Source: Gemmatimonadota bacterium (GTDB taxonomy: Bacteria; Gemmatimonadota; Gemmatimonadetes; Longimicrobiales; Gaopeijiaceae). From it: DNA of 35,311 bases. The DNA is taken from contig SLBA01000021.1 in NCBI GenBank assembly GCA_007126575.1, positions 1-35,311 of the forward strand. Reading direction: 5' to 3'. The notes under the pieces were generated by a model. The model was not told the DNA's origin. It saw only the letters and a list, made by a program, of their open reading frames with translations, and searched no databases. Each line of letters starts with the position of its first letter. Position 1 is the stretch's first letter. This document shows positions 22,634 to 30,117 of this stretch, piece by piece. The position numbers and the translations under genes were made by a program.

Positions 22634-23676
22634 TGGAACTTGGACTTTTCAGCTTCGCCGAAACGCGTGTGGATCCCGAGACCGGGCGCCAGCTCGAGGC
22701 CGGGACGCGGATCCGCCACCTGATCGAAGAGATCGAGCTCGCCGATCGGGTGGGACTCGATGTGTATGGGGTCGGTGAGCACCACCGGGCCGACTACTCG
22801 GTTTCGGCTCCGGCCGTCGTGCTGGCCGCGGCGGCCGCCCGAACCGAGCGGATCCGGCTGACGAGCGCGGTCACCGTCCTGAGCTCCGACGATCCGGTCC
22901 GGGTATTCCAGGACTTCGCGACGCTCGACCACCTCTCGGAGGGGCGCGCCGAGATCATGGCTGGCCGGGGATCGTTCACCGAGTCCTTTCCGCTCTTCGG
23001 GCAGGACCTGTCGGAGTACGACGAGATCTTCGAGGAGAAGCTCGGGCTCCTCCTGAAGCTACGGGAGAACGAGCGCATCACCTGGTCCGGGCGTCACCGG
23101 CCCCCGATCGAGGACCGTCCGGTCTATCCCCGGCCCGCCCAGTCCCCCCTCCCGGTGTGGCTCGCGGTCGGGGGCTCACCCAACTCGGTGCTGAGGGCGG
23201 CGCGGCTGGGTCTGCCCATGGCGCTGGCGATCATCGGAGGGGCCCCGGCCCGCTTCGCCCCCATCGCGCGGGCCTACCGCGAGGCGGGGGTCGAGGCCGG
23301 ACACGATCCCTCGCGGCTCCGGGTCAGCATCAACTCGCACGGCTTCCTGGCCGACTCGGCCGCCGAAGCCGCCGACATCGCCTTTCCCCCCTTCGCCGAG
23401 ACGATGACCCGTATCGGCCGGGAGCGCGGATGGCCACCAACCACCCGGGCCCAGTTCGATGCCGAGTCCCGCCTCGAAGGCGCCCTCGTCCTGGGAAGCC
23501 CCGACGAGGTGATCGAGAAGATCCTCTACCAGCACGAAGTCTTCGGCCACGACCGGTTCCTGCTCCAGCTCACCGTGGGCCCGATCGCCCACGACCGGGT
23601 GCTCCACGCCATTGAGCTGTTCGGAACGAAGGTCGCCCCGGTGGTGCGACGGGAACTCGGGGTGGGGAGGCCGTAG
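22633..23676 (+). CDS. Luciferase-like (LLM class) flavin-dependent oxidoreductase
   Basis: A 347-residue TIM-barrel flavoprotein of the bacterial luciferase superfamily. Recognised from the N-terminal strand [10 protein letters not shown], the [20 protein letters not shown] segment (the EHH motif lies at the flavin site), [20 protein letters not shown] with [15 protein letters not shown], and the middle motif [21 protein letters not shown]-terminal [15 protein letters not shown] fits the last barrel strand and helix. Such enzymes use FMNH2 or F420H2; which cannot be told here. The length is normal. The ATG at 22633 was chosen because homologues start with M-(E/K)-(L/F)-G-L; the frame opens 12 codons earlier at 22597. 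The stop lies 4 nt before the next gene. Confidence 0.85.
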   Translation: MELGLFSFAETRVDPETGRQLEAGTRIRHLIEEIELADRVGLDVYGVGEHHRADYSVSAPAVVLAAAAARTERIRLTSAVTVLSSDDPVRVFQDFATLDHLSEGRAEIMAGRGSFTESFPLFGQDLSEYDEIFEEKLGLLLKLRENERITWSGRHRPPIEDRPVYPRPAQSPLPVWLAVGGSPNSVLRAARLGLPMALAIIGGAPARFAPIARAYREAGVEAGHDPSRLRVSINSHGFLADSAAEAADIAFPPFAETMTRIGRERGWPPTTRAQFDAESRLEGALVLGSPDEVIEKILYQHEVFGHDRFLLQLTVGPIAHDRVLHAIELFGTKVAPVVRRELGVGRP

Positions 23677-23680
23677 CCCC

Positions 23681-24049
23681 ATGTCCTACGTCACGTACAA
23701 GGTCATCCACTACCTCGGGATCTTCCTGCTGGTGGTCGCACTGGGTGCGGCGCTGGGCCGGCGGGTGACGTCGGAGGGCCCCGATCCCCTGCGGAGGCGC
23801 TTCGTGGCCCTCCACGGAGTCGGGCTCTTCCTGGTCCTGCTGGGGGGATTCGGGCTCCTGGCCCGCACGGGCGTCTCCCATGGGGCCCTCTTCCCGGGAT
23901 GGGTGTGGGCGAAGCTGGCCATCTGGGTGGTGCTGGGAGGCACCGTGATGCTGGCCCGACGCCGGGCGGGGTGGGCGATGCCGCTCCTCCTGGTGGTCCC
24001 CGCGTTGGCGGCGCTGGCCGGTGTGCTGGCCTTTCTCAAGCCGTTTTAG
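23681..24049 (+). CDS. Four-helix membrane protein in operon with the luciferase-like gene
   Basis: A 122-residue protein with four hydrophobic stretches: YKVIHYLGIFLLVVALGAAL, FVALHGVGLFLVLLGGFGLL, WVWAKLAIWVVLGGTVMLAR and MPLLLVVPALAALAGVLAFL. Two histidines in the first two helices (HYLG, LHGVG) are conserved-looking and would suit haem or metal binding, but no family is recognised with certainty. GGGGAGG (23664-23670) lies 10 bases before the ATG. Its start is 4 nt after the upstream stop, so it is in the same operon. Its stop overlaps the stop of the convergent zinc-ribbon gene by four bases. Confidence 0.7.
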   Translation: MSYVTYKVIHYLGIFLLVVALGAALGRRVTSEGPDPLRRRFVALHGVGLFLVLLGGFGLLARTGVSHGALFPGWVWAKLAIWVVLGGTVMLARRRAGWAMPLLLVVPALAALAGVLAFLKPF

Positions 24050-24459
24050 CGAGGCTCGGGGCCGCGGCCTGGTCCCTCTGTCGCGCCCTCGACGGTAGTA
24101 TCGTCGGGAGGGCTCGGCTCGTCGGGTGCCTTTCCCTTGCGCACCTCGAACTTTCCGCCCATAGCGAGACTTCCGAGGAAGAAGACCCGTTCGGAAACCA
24201 TGACCACCACACCCAGCAACATGTAGAGCCACAGCCCCTGGACAGACCCGAGCCTCCACTCGATCAGGTCCGGGATCACTCCCCAGGCTACGGCTCCGAC
24301 CAGGATCGCGAATACAAGCCCAAGGGGGCCCTTCGGCTTGTAGTCGAGCGGGACCCCGCACTCGGGGCATTCGGGTCTCCATGGAAACGAGGTGCGTGCG
24401 AGGAGACTCCAGGGCAACGGGGTCGTGCAGGCTGGGCACGGAGGACTGGCAAGTCGCAT
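24046..24459 (-). CDS. Zinc-ribbon membrane protein (DUF983-like)
   Basis: A 137-residue protein. The N-terminus carries two knuckles, CPAC (residues 8-11) and CPEC (31-34), forming one zinc ribbon of the kind found in DUF983 and other small ribbon-membrane proteins. Two membrane helices follow: LGLVFAILVGAVAWGVIPDL and LWLYMLLGVVVMVSERVFFL. The tail (about residues 105-137) is Glu/Pro/Asp-rich and disordered. GGAG lies seven bases before the ATG at 24459. The open frame extends upstream to 24885, but that part is antisense to the TetR-receiver gene region and not protein-like. Function unknown. Confidence 0.65.
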   Translation of the reverse strand: MRLASPPCPACTTPLPWSLLARTSFPWRPECPECGVPLDYKPKGPLGLVFAILVGAVAWGVIPDLIEWRLGSVQGLWLYMLLGVVVMVSERVFFLGSLAMGGKFEVRKGKAPDEPSPPDDTTVEGATEGPGRGPEPR

Positions 24460-24566
24460 TCTGGGGCTCCATGGAGAAGAGAGTCCGCCGCTTGCTGCGG
24501 CCACCATGAGTTCATGCGGAAAGGAGCGCTCCAACCCGGCAGGCCGAGGCTGAGCGGCCCATCCCG

Positions 24567-25853
24567 TCATCCCCGCCGCTCCAGCACGTCGAAGACCAGG
24601 TGCACCAGCTCCTCGGGGTGGCCCGCGATCCCGAAGGAGCCGGCAGGGGCCGGCCGGTCCTCGCGCACCCTCGCCACGTAGAAGATCACCGGCGCCCCTC
24701 CCGCCGCCTTCGACACCCGCGGTAGCGCCCGTATCCCCTCGTCGTCGCGCCCTCCGCGTGAGATATCCGAGAGCACCAGGTCGAAGGGGTCCCGGTGGAG
24801 CTGGTCCAGCGCCTCGTCGGTGCTCTCGGCCATCACCACTTCGGCGCCGAGGGCAGTGAAGACCTCGGCCTCGCTCGCGACCCACTCCGGCGTGTCGTCG
24901 ATCCAGAGGATTCGGGCCCCGTCCATCAGGTGCGCGTGAGCGCGGGCGCGTCGGAGGGCCGGCGAGTCCGGTGGCGGGAAGTCCAGTGCCGGGGCGCCCC
25001 GCGACTCGAAGCGCACGGCCGACATCCGCGGGGAAGGGCTCGCCAGCGATTCCTCGGGCATGAGCATCGGGTGGGCCTCCGCCACCCCGAGATCCGGCCC
25101 CTCGAGATCCGCCAACGGGACATCCGGAAGATCCCCCGACTCCTTCTGCCGGATCGCCTCCTCGAGCGCCCGGCGCGCCGGCGCCATCTCTTCACTGGTG
25201 GCGGTGGTCAGAAAGCGCAGGGTGGTCGCGGCCAGCGCCTCGGGGTCGTCCAGCACCCCCAGGCTAGTCGCCCCCCACTGCCCATCGATCGTGAGCATGG
25301 CCACCCCGTGCAGGATCGCCCACACCGCCCCGGCCAGGTCCTCGGCCTCGAGCGTCCCGTGCTGCCGCAGGTAGCCGTCCTCCTCCATCCCGATCGCCTC
25401 GAGGAAGATGAACTCCGTGCGCACGCGCTCCCGGTTGAGACGCTCTCGCTCCACGCGTCCGGGGCCATCGGGCACCGGGTCGCCCAGCGCATCGGCCACC
25501 TCGGGGCCGAACATGAGCCGGAAGAGTCGGGGCTCCTCGCCGGCGAAGGCCAGGTAGGCCGCGGCCATCCCCCGAAGGCCCTCCTCGGAATACCGACTCG
25601 AGCGGAGGGCCCCGTCCATCCGATTGCCCAGCTCCCGGAAACCCTCGGAGGCCACGGCCAGCCTCAGCCCCGCGAGCCCCCCTCCCTCTTCGGTGCGCCC
25701 AAAGGCCAGGTACGGCGCGGTTCTACTCTTCCCCGCCCGCTCCGCCACCTTCCGCAGATCGAGATCCGTGACGGGCTCGCGCAGCAGCTCGCGCGCGGCA
25801 TCCACGAAACGCTGCCTCAATTCCTCTCCCGACCCCCTGCTCTTCTGGTTCAT
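24567..25853 (-). CDS. TetR-type repressor fused to a C-terminal receiver-like domain
   Basis: A 428-residue protein. The TetR DNA-binding helices lie at about 13-52 (ELRQRFVDAARELLREPVTD, then LDLRKVAERAGKSRTAPYLA) and a WHG-type ligand domain follows (RGMAAAYLAFAGEEPRLFRL at 94-113 and on to about 225). After a Pro-rich linker (240-305) comes a receiver-like fold starting ARILWIDDTPEWVASEAEVF with acidic pair Asp319/Asp320 and possible phosphoacceptor Asp363 (LVLSDIS). The usual Thr/Ser is Ala (FYVAR) and the usual Lys is missing (AGHPEEL), so phosphorylation is doubtful; similar degenerate receivers with WVDD...ISDM and GxxNxPxEL motifs occur elsewhere. It diverges from the VWA gene, and two palindromes between them are likely its operators. 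The ATG at 25853 appears leaderless. Confidence 0.8.
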   Translation of the reverse strand: MNQKSRGSGEELRQRFVDAARELLREPVTDLDLRKVAERAGKSRTAPYLAFGRTEEGGGLAGLRLAVASEGFRELGNRMDGALRSSRYSEEGLRGMAAAYLAFAGEEPRLFRLMFGPEVADALGDPVPDGPGRVERERLNRERVRTEFIFLEAIGMEEDGYLRQHGTLEAEDLAGAVWAILHGVAMLTIDGQWGATSLGVLDDPEALAATTLRFLTTATSEEMAPARRALEEAIRQKESGDLPDVPLADLEGPDLGVAEAHPMLMPEESLASPSPRMSAVRFESRGAPALDFPPPDSPALRRARAHAHLMDGARILWIDDTPEWVASEAEVFTALGAEVVMAESTDEALDQLHRDPFDLVLSDISRGGRDDEGIRALPRVSKAAGGAPVIFYVARVREDRPAPAGSFGIAGHPEELVHLVFDVLERRG

Positions 25854-25858
25854 GCCCC

Positions 25859-25887
25859 ATCCTAGCCGGGCTACTTGACACCGTCAA
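25859..25887 (-). promoter_or_regulatory. Promoter of the TetR-receiver gene
   Basis: On the minus strand: TTGACG (25887-25882), exactly 17 nt, TAGGAT (25864-25859). The ATG at 25853 starts five bases after the -10, so the mRNA would be leaderless; no SD is present. The -35 hexamer lies inside operator 1, which fits autorepression. Confidence 0.6.
25875..25887. promoter_or_regulatory. Operator 1, TTGACACCGTCAA
   Basis: A 13-bp site of the form TTGAC-NNN-GTCAA. It covers the -35 of the VWA promoter on one strand and the -35 of the TetR promoter on the other, so a dimer bound here would block both. Its centre is 27 bp from that of operator 2. Confidence 0.6.
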
Positions 25888-25903
25888 CCCAACCGGGTAT
25901 GTT
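25875..25903 (+). promoter_or_regulatory. Promoter of the VWA gene
   Basis: TTGACA (25875-25880, full consensus), 17 nt, TATGTT (25898-25903). Transcription would begin near 25910, inside operator 2, and leave a leader of about 35 nt with SD GGGAG (25933-25937). Confidence 0.6.
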
Positions 25904-25914
25904 GACAGTGTCAA
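25902..25914. promoter_or_regulatory. Operator 2, TTGACAGTGTCAA
   Basis: Second copy of TTGAC-NNN-GTCAA, extended to GTTGACA-G-TGTCAAC, a perfect 15-bp palindrome around one base. It begins at the end of the VWA -10 box and covers the start point. Best half-site of the two; likely the tighter repressor site. Confidence 0.65.
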
Positions 25915-25943
25915 CCAAGCCACCCTTCCTCCGGGAGATTCCA

Positions 25944-27260
25944 ATGAACGTCGAACTGCTTCTCAGCCATCCCGCGCCCTCCGAGGGCTCGCCCCTTCGG
26001 CTTCAGGCGCTGGTCCGCATCTCGGGGAGGGCTCCCGAGGCATCCGCTCGGCCGCCGCTCAATCTGGCGCTCGTCCTGGACCGAAGCGGCTCGATGAGTG
26101 GCGACAAGCTCGAGAACGCCCGCCATGCCGCGGCCCTCCTCCTTCGCCGCCTGGGCGACGCCGACCGGGTCTCGGTCGTGACCTACGACGACCAGGTCCA
26201 GACCCTCGCCGAGGACGCCACCGGTGCGGCGCACGAGGAGGCGATCGAGGCCGTCCGGCGCATCCATGCCGGGAGCACCACCAACCTGAGCGGGGGCTGG
26301 CTGCGCGGCCGGGACCTGGTGCGGGCCGGGCTCGGCAAGGGAGGGGTGCCGACAGAAGGCCTCCCCGAAACCGGTGAGTCGGATGCCCCCGCGGGTGCGA
26401 CCCCCCGCATCCTGCTGATGACCGATGGGCTCGCCAACGCGGGGATCACCCAGCCCTCGGCGCTGACCGGCCTGTGTCGGACTGCGCGCGAGGAGGGAAT
26501 TTCGACCACCACGATCGGATTCGGGCAGGGCTACGACGAGGACCTCCTGCGAGCGATGGCGGATGCGGGTGGGGGCGCCGCCTACTACATCGAGAATCCC
26601 GATCAGGCCCCCGGCGTCTTCGAGGAGGAGATCGAGGGGCTCCTGGGGCTCGCCGCGCAGAACGTCGAGCTGGTGCTGACGCCGGGCTCCGGGACCAAGC
26701 TGGTGGCTGTGCGGCACTCCTATCCGACCACGCAGACCGAGACCGAACTGCGGCTGGATATCGGTGACCTGTATGGTCACGAGCCCCGGCTGGCCCTGAT
26801 GGAGTTCGACCTGAAGGACGCCCGGGCCGGGATCGAGCTCGACGTGGCCTCGCTTCGGGTGCGCGGGCACGTCCTGTCGGACGGGGGGGTCGAGGAGCGC
26901 GAGGTCACCCTGCCGATCACCCTGAAGGTGGGGTCGGGCCCGAAGGTCGAGCCCGAGGTGCGTCGGATCGCGCTGCTGCTGGATGCGGCGGATGTGCGCG
27001 ACGAGGCGCTGGCGGCCCGGGATCGCGGGGACTGGGACAGGGCGTCGGACCGCCTGCGCGAGATCGCCGAGCGGATCGAGGCCGAGCTCGCCGACGATGT
27101 CGAGGGCAAGCGCGAGGTGAACAGCCTGCGCGCGATGGCCTCCCGAATGAAGCCGCACGTGTTCGACGCGGCCGACCTGAAGTACATGAAGCAGCAGGTC
27201 CACGACCAGCTCCGCTCCCGGACGGCCGCGCGCGTGCGATACGAGCGGCCGGAGGGGTAA
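25944..27260 (+). CDS. Cytoplasmic von Willebrand factor A domain protein
   Basis: A 438-residue protein without signal peptide. The VWA domain starts with PPLNLALVLDRSGSMSG, whose DxSxS (Asp46, Ser48, Ser50) is the metal-ion-dependent adhesion site; Thr112/113 (AGSTTNLSGG) and Asp161 (LLMTDGLANAG) complete it, so metal binding is likely intact. The layout (short strand domain, VWA to about 215, then a beta domain and a helical C-terminus from about 370) matches bacterial VWA proteins annotated as chloride-channel-like or inter-alpha-inhibitor-like. Function unknown; the family often works in complex assembly. Starting ATG 25944 has GGGAG six bases upstream; an upstream start at 25875 would lie inside the operator and is rejected. 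Likely repressed by the divergent TetR-receiver protein. Confidence 0.85.
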   Translation: MNVELLLSHPAPSEGSPLRLQALVRISGRAPEASARPPLNLALVLDRSGSMSGDKLENARHAAALLLRRLGDADRVSVVTYDDQVQTLAEDATGAAHEEAIEAVRRIHAGSTTNLSGGWLRGRDLVRAGLGKGGVPTEGLPETGESDAPAGATPRILLMTDGLANAGITQPSALTGLCRTAREEGISTTTIGFGQGYDEDLLRAMADAGGGAAYYIENPDQAPGVFEEEIEGLLGLAAQNVELVLTPGSGTKLVAVRHSYPTTQTETELRLDIGDLYGHEPRLALMEFDLKDARAGIELDVASLRVRGHVLSDGGVEEREVTLPITLKVGSGPKVEPEVRRIALLLDAADVRDEALAARDRGDWDRASDRLREIAERIEAELADDVEGKREVNSLRAMASRMKPHVFDAADLKYMKQQVHDQLRSRTAARVRYERPEG

Positions 27261-27584
27261 TAGCCGGGAGGAGGGGTAGCAGGGGGGGGAGCGGTAGTCG
27301 CCGGGAGCTCCCCGGCGGTCATAACCCTTCAACCGCGCCGATTTCGAGAGCGCCTGGAGGATTGGGGACACCATATGCCCCCAATCCTTCAGGCGTTGGC
27401 CGGTGGGGTTCTCTCGTGAACGATTGGCGACATATAGGACCCCCAACCCTTCACGCGTCGATCAGAATGGCCTGCGTGAAGGGTTGTGCCGGTGACGAAG
27501 GGACCGCCCACCGGGCTGCGGTGTTCTGGATCGGGTATGGATCCTTCGGAATCTTCTTGCGACAACGAACAGCAGGAGCCTGGC
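27261..27584. other. 324-bp intergenic region holding repeat copy 2
   Basis: No gene. Most of it is the composite palindromic repeat at 27321-27489. The remaining 95 bases lead into the DsbA-like gene and hold its SD site; no clear promoter recognised. Confidence 0.6.
27321..27489 (-). repeat. Composite palindromic repeat, copy 2 (inverted relative to copy 1)
   Basis: About 169 bp with the same parts as copy 1 in reverse: half-site ATAACCCTTCAACC (27321-27334); hairpin B with arms CGCCTGGAGGATTGGGG (27351-27367) and CCCCAATCCTTCAGGCG (27379-27395), all 17 positions pairing with one G-U, loop containing CATATG; hairpin A (27415-27455) with weaker arms CGTGAACGATTGGCG and CCCCAACCCTTCACG; and half-site GCGTGAAGGGTTGTG (27474-27488). 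Read in reverse complement, hairpin B matches that of copy 1 with only a handful of changes, and all spacings agree within two bases. Confidence 0.8.
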
Positions 27585-28214
27585 ATGAAGGTGGAAATCT
27601 GGTCCGACGTGGTGTGCCCCTGGTGCTACATCGGGAAGCGCCGCTTCGAGAAGGCGCTCGAGGGATTCGACGAATCGGTCGAGGTGTCGTGGCGCAGCTT
27701 CGAGCTGGATCCCGTGGCGCCGAAGGAGCCGGCGGCGGCGCTGGACGAGGCGCTGGCCTCGAAGTACGGGATGAGCCTGGAGCAGGCGCGCGCGATGATG
27801 GACCAGATGACCCGCACGGCCGCGGCCGAGGGCCTGGACTTCGACTTCGGTCGCGCCCGGGGGGGCAACACGCTCGACGCCCACCGCCTCCTGCATTTCG
27901 CCGCCGAGCAGGGCCTGCAGGCAGAGATGAAGGAGCGGCTCCTTCGGGGCTACATGACCGAGGGGCGGGCGATCTCGGATCCGGCGGAGCTCGCCGAGCT
28001 CGCCAGCGAGGTGGGGCTGGACCCCGACGAGGTCACCGCCATGCTGGCCGGCGACGCCTACACCGATGCGGTGCGCCGCGACGAGGCCCGCGCCCGGGAG
28101 ATCGGGGTGCGGGGCGTCCCCTTCTTCCTGATCGACGAAAGGATCGGGGTTTCGGGCGCACAGCCGCCCGAGCTCATCCGCCAAGCGCTGGCGTCCGCCC
28201 TGGAGCGTGACTGA
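27585..28214 (+). CDS. DsbA-family oxidoreductase (FrnE-like)
   Basis: A 209-residue thioredoxin-fold protein of the DsbA/FrnE branch: the first strand KVEIWSDVVCPWCYIGKRRF carries the redox motif CPWC directly after it; a helical insert follows (about 60-150: AHRLLHFAAEQGLQAEMKER, LLRGYMTEGRAISDP); the C-terminal part IGVRGVPFFLIDERIGVSGA holds the cis-proline loop VP typical of thioredoxin folds, then QPPELIRQAL. No signal peptide, so it acts in the cytoplasm, as FrnE-like polyketide and stress-related disulfide proteins do. SD CAGGAG (27573-27578) before ATG 27585; an in-frame ATG 16 codons upstream is not protein-like. 17 nt separate its stop from the convergent VOC gene. Confidence 0.88.
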   Translation: MKVEIWSDVVCPWCYIGKRRFEKALEGFDESVEVSWRSFELDPVAPKEPAAALDEALASKYGMSLEQARAMMDQMTRTAAAEGLDFDFGRARGGNTLDAHRLLHFAAEQGLQAEMKERLLRGYMTEGRAISDPAELAELASEVGLDPDEVTAMLAGDAYTDAVRRDEARAREIGVRGVPFFLIDERIGVSGAQPPELIRQALASALERD

Positions 28215-28231
28215 CGGGGCGCACAGCCCCC

Positions 28232-28585
28232 CTACGAGTCCGACCAGACCGCCAGCTCGTTCCCGTTGGGGTCCGCGAAATGGAAGCGGCGCCCGCCGGG
28301 GAAGGTGAAGATATCGCGGACCAGCCTGCCACCACTCGCGACCACCCTGTCGCGGGTCACTTCCAGATCGCTCGCGTAGATCACGATCAGCGCCGCCCCC
28401 GACTCGGTCGTCGAGCTCAGATCGGAGCGATAGAACCCGCCATCGATCCGGCCATCGGTGAAGGCTCGGTAGTCGGGGCCGTACTCCGTGAAGCTCCATC
28501 CGAACGCCGCCTCGTAGAAGGCTTGGACGGCATCGAGGTCAGCAGCCGGGAGCTCCAGGTAGTCGACCTTCTGATCGGTGGGCAT
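28232..28585 (-). CDS. Single-domain VOC-family protein
   Basis: A 117-residue protein of one VOC module pair: KVDYLELPAADLDAVQAFYE, AFGWSFTEYGPDYRAFTDG, a centre with GAALIVIYASDLEVTRDRVV and a C-terminal GGRRFHFADPNGNELAVWSD. The final strand's Glu (NELAVW) and His (FHFADPNG) are the usual ligands; the first-strand position is Glu/Asp-rich rather than His, so metal binding may be altered. Length and order are those of the glyoxalase/bleomycin-resistance type. GAGG eight bases before the ATG serves as SD. It stands alone, convergent with the DsbA-like gene. Confidence 0.8.
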   Translation of the reverse strand: MPTDQKVDYLELPAADLDAVQAFYEAAFGWSFTEYGPDYRAFTDGRIDGGFYRSDLSSTTESGAALIVIYASDLEVTRDRVVASGGRLVRDIFTFPGGRRFHFADPNGNELAVWSDS

Positions 28586-28642
28586 CGTGCGCGCCTCGGT
28601 CTGGGGTGAGAGACATCGGTAGGGCGCCTCGCGGCGCCCCCT

Positions 28643-29965
28643 TCACGGCAGCGCGACCCAGGCGACCGAGGGCACGTCGAACTCGTCCCGGACGATCCCC
28701 CACGCGCGCTCGGCGGTGAATCGCATCGCCCTGAAGCCGTCGGGGAAACGGACCACCTGGGGCGGGCCCGCCTCGTCGTCGAGGGGAATCCGCACCCATC
28801 TCCAGCCCTCGCCTCCCAACCCCTCGTCCAACTCGAAATTTTGGAGCCAGAGGGCCGTGTTCGCCCCGCAGCGAAGAGTGTAATACTCGGGGAAGACCTC
28901 GGCAAAATCCTCGAACACATCCCCCATCTGAGCGAGGAAGAAGTCCCGGAGCTCATCATCCGGTGGCCGCTGATCACTGGGCACCTCCTCGATGATGCGA
29001 GGGAGCAGGACATCGATCATCCGACCGGCGGTGAACGGCGTGCGGCGGGCCGTCGGGAGGTCGAAGCTCCGCAGCCCGGTCAAATCCGACTGCTCCTCTC
29101 CCGGCAGCGCACGGACCGTGTGGGTCGACGGGTCGTACATCCAGCCCTGCCCATCAGGGCAGACGGCGAGCAGGGGCACCGGCAGCCACTCGGTGGCCCC
29201 CGGGTACTGCGCGGCCGGATCCTCCAGCATCTCCGACAGGTCCCATCGCTCGGCAAGGCTCCCATCGGCGATCGACAGCTCGCCCACGCGGGACCGCCAG
29301 AAGCCAAACCCGACCGGAGCACCGTTCACCGGGTACGTCACGAACACCGAGCCGGCACCCCCATCCACCCACGCCACGGGCCCGGGCATGCCCGCCTCTC
29401 GCGAGAGCAGCGTCTGGGGAGGGACCGTCTCGTTCGGAACACCCACCGCCTCGGAGCCGGCCGCGGCCGCGGGCTCGAGCCCCCCGCCCGTCACCCGCAC
29501 CATGGCGTGCCGCCCCCGATCGTACGTCCAGATCCCGTCAGCCCCCTGCCCTCCCGGCCGGACCAGGGTGACCGGATTCCTGAACTCCTGCGGCCCTCCC
29601 CCCGACTGGCCCAGCGGACCCACGATCGTCCCATCGGAGCCGAACCCTACGAAGAAGGGGGCCGCGTCATCGAGCACCCAGACCGTTCCTTCGGCAGAGA
29701 CCTCGAGGTCTCTGACCAGGGTCAGTGACTCGCTGGTGCCCAGGACCTGCAACGCCTCGGCGCCGATCTCGACGGCCTCCGCGGGCGAGTCGACGGGGGA
29801 CTCCGAGCCCGAATCCCCGCAGGCCGCCACCAGAGTGACCGCGGTCATAGCCGCGAGTGCGCGGAGGACCGGGCTGGAGCCGAGACCCGAACTCGAACCG
29901 GCGGATCGCCCCGAGCGGGAGGGGCGGAGGGAGGTCGACGGTCGGCCGGAGCGGGGCAAGATCAT
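28643..29965 (-). CDS. Propeller-like lipoprotein, unknown function
   Basis: A protein of about 440 residues. An unusually long basic, Ser-rich N-terminus (about 34 residues: RPSTSLRPSRSGRSAGSSS) precedes the hydrophobic core and lipobox VAAC. The mature part has repeated short strands with Gly-Asp/Trp turns, beginning LTLVRDLEVSAEGTVWVLDD and FFVGFGSDGTIVGPLGQSGG with GPQEFRNPVTLVRPGG. This is the pattern of a six-bladed propeller (6-bladed beta-propeller lipoproteins are common in this phylum); the blade count is not resolved here. ATG 29965 was preferred over GTG 29980, but neither has a good SD and an internal start is possible. It is divergent from the ppc gene. Confidence 0.65.
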   Translation of the reverse strand: MILPRSGRPSTSLRPSRSGRSAGSSSGLGSSPVLRALAAMTAVTLVAACGDSGSESPVDSPAEAVEIGAEALQVLGTSESLTLVRDLEVSAEGTVWVLDDAAPFFVGFGSDGTIVGPLGQSGGGPQEFRNPVTLVRPGGQGADGIWTYDRGRHAMVRVTGGGLEPAAAAGSEAVGVPNETVPPQTLLSREAGMPGPVAWVDGGAGSVFVTYPVNGAPVGFGFWRSRVGELSIADGSLAERWDLSEMLEDPAAQYPGATEWLPVPLLAVCPDGQGWMYDPSTHTVRALPGEEQSDLTGLRSFDLPTARRTPFTAGRMIDVLLPRIIEEVPSDQRPPDDELRDFFLAQMGDVFEDFAEVFPEYYTLRCGANTALWLQNFELDEGLGGEGWRWVRIPLDDEAGPPQVVRFPDGFRAMRFTAERAWGIVRDEFDVPSVAWVALP

Positions 29966-30117
29966 GGAAGGCACAAGCACACTCGGCGTTGGAGAATCCT
30001 GAAGGGCCTCGGCTCCCTACGAACCCGTGACGCGTGAGGTTTCGGCCGGTAGAGTGTAGGGGATCGAGCAGTGCCCGTCGAAGCTACATCGTGACCCCCC
30101 GACAAGGCGACCGTCGC

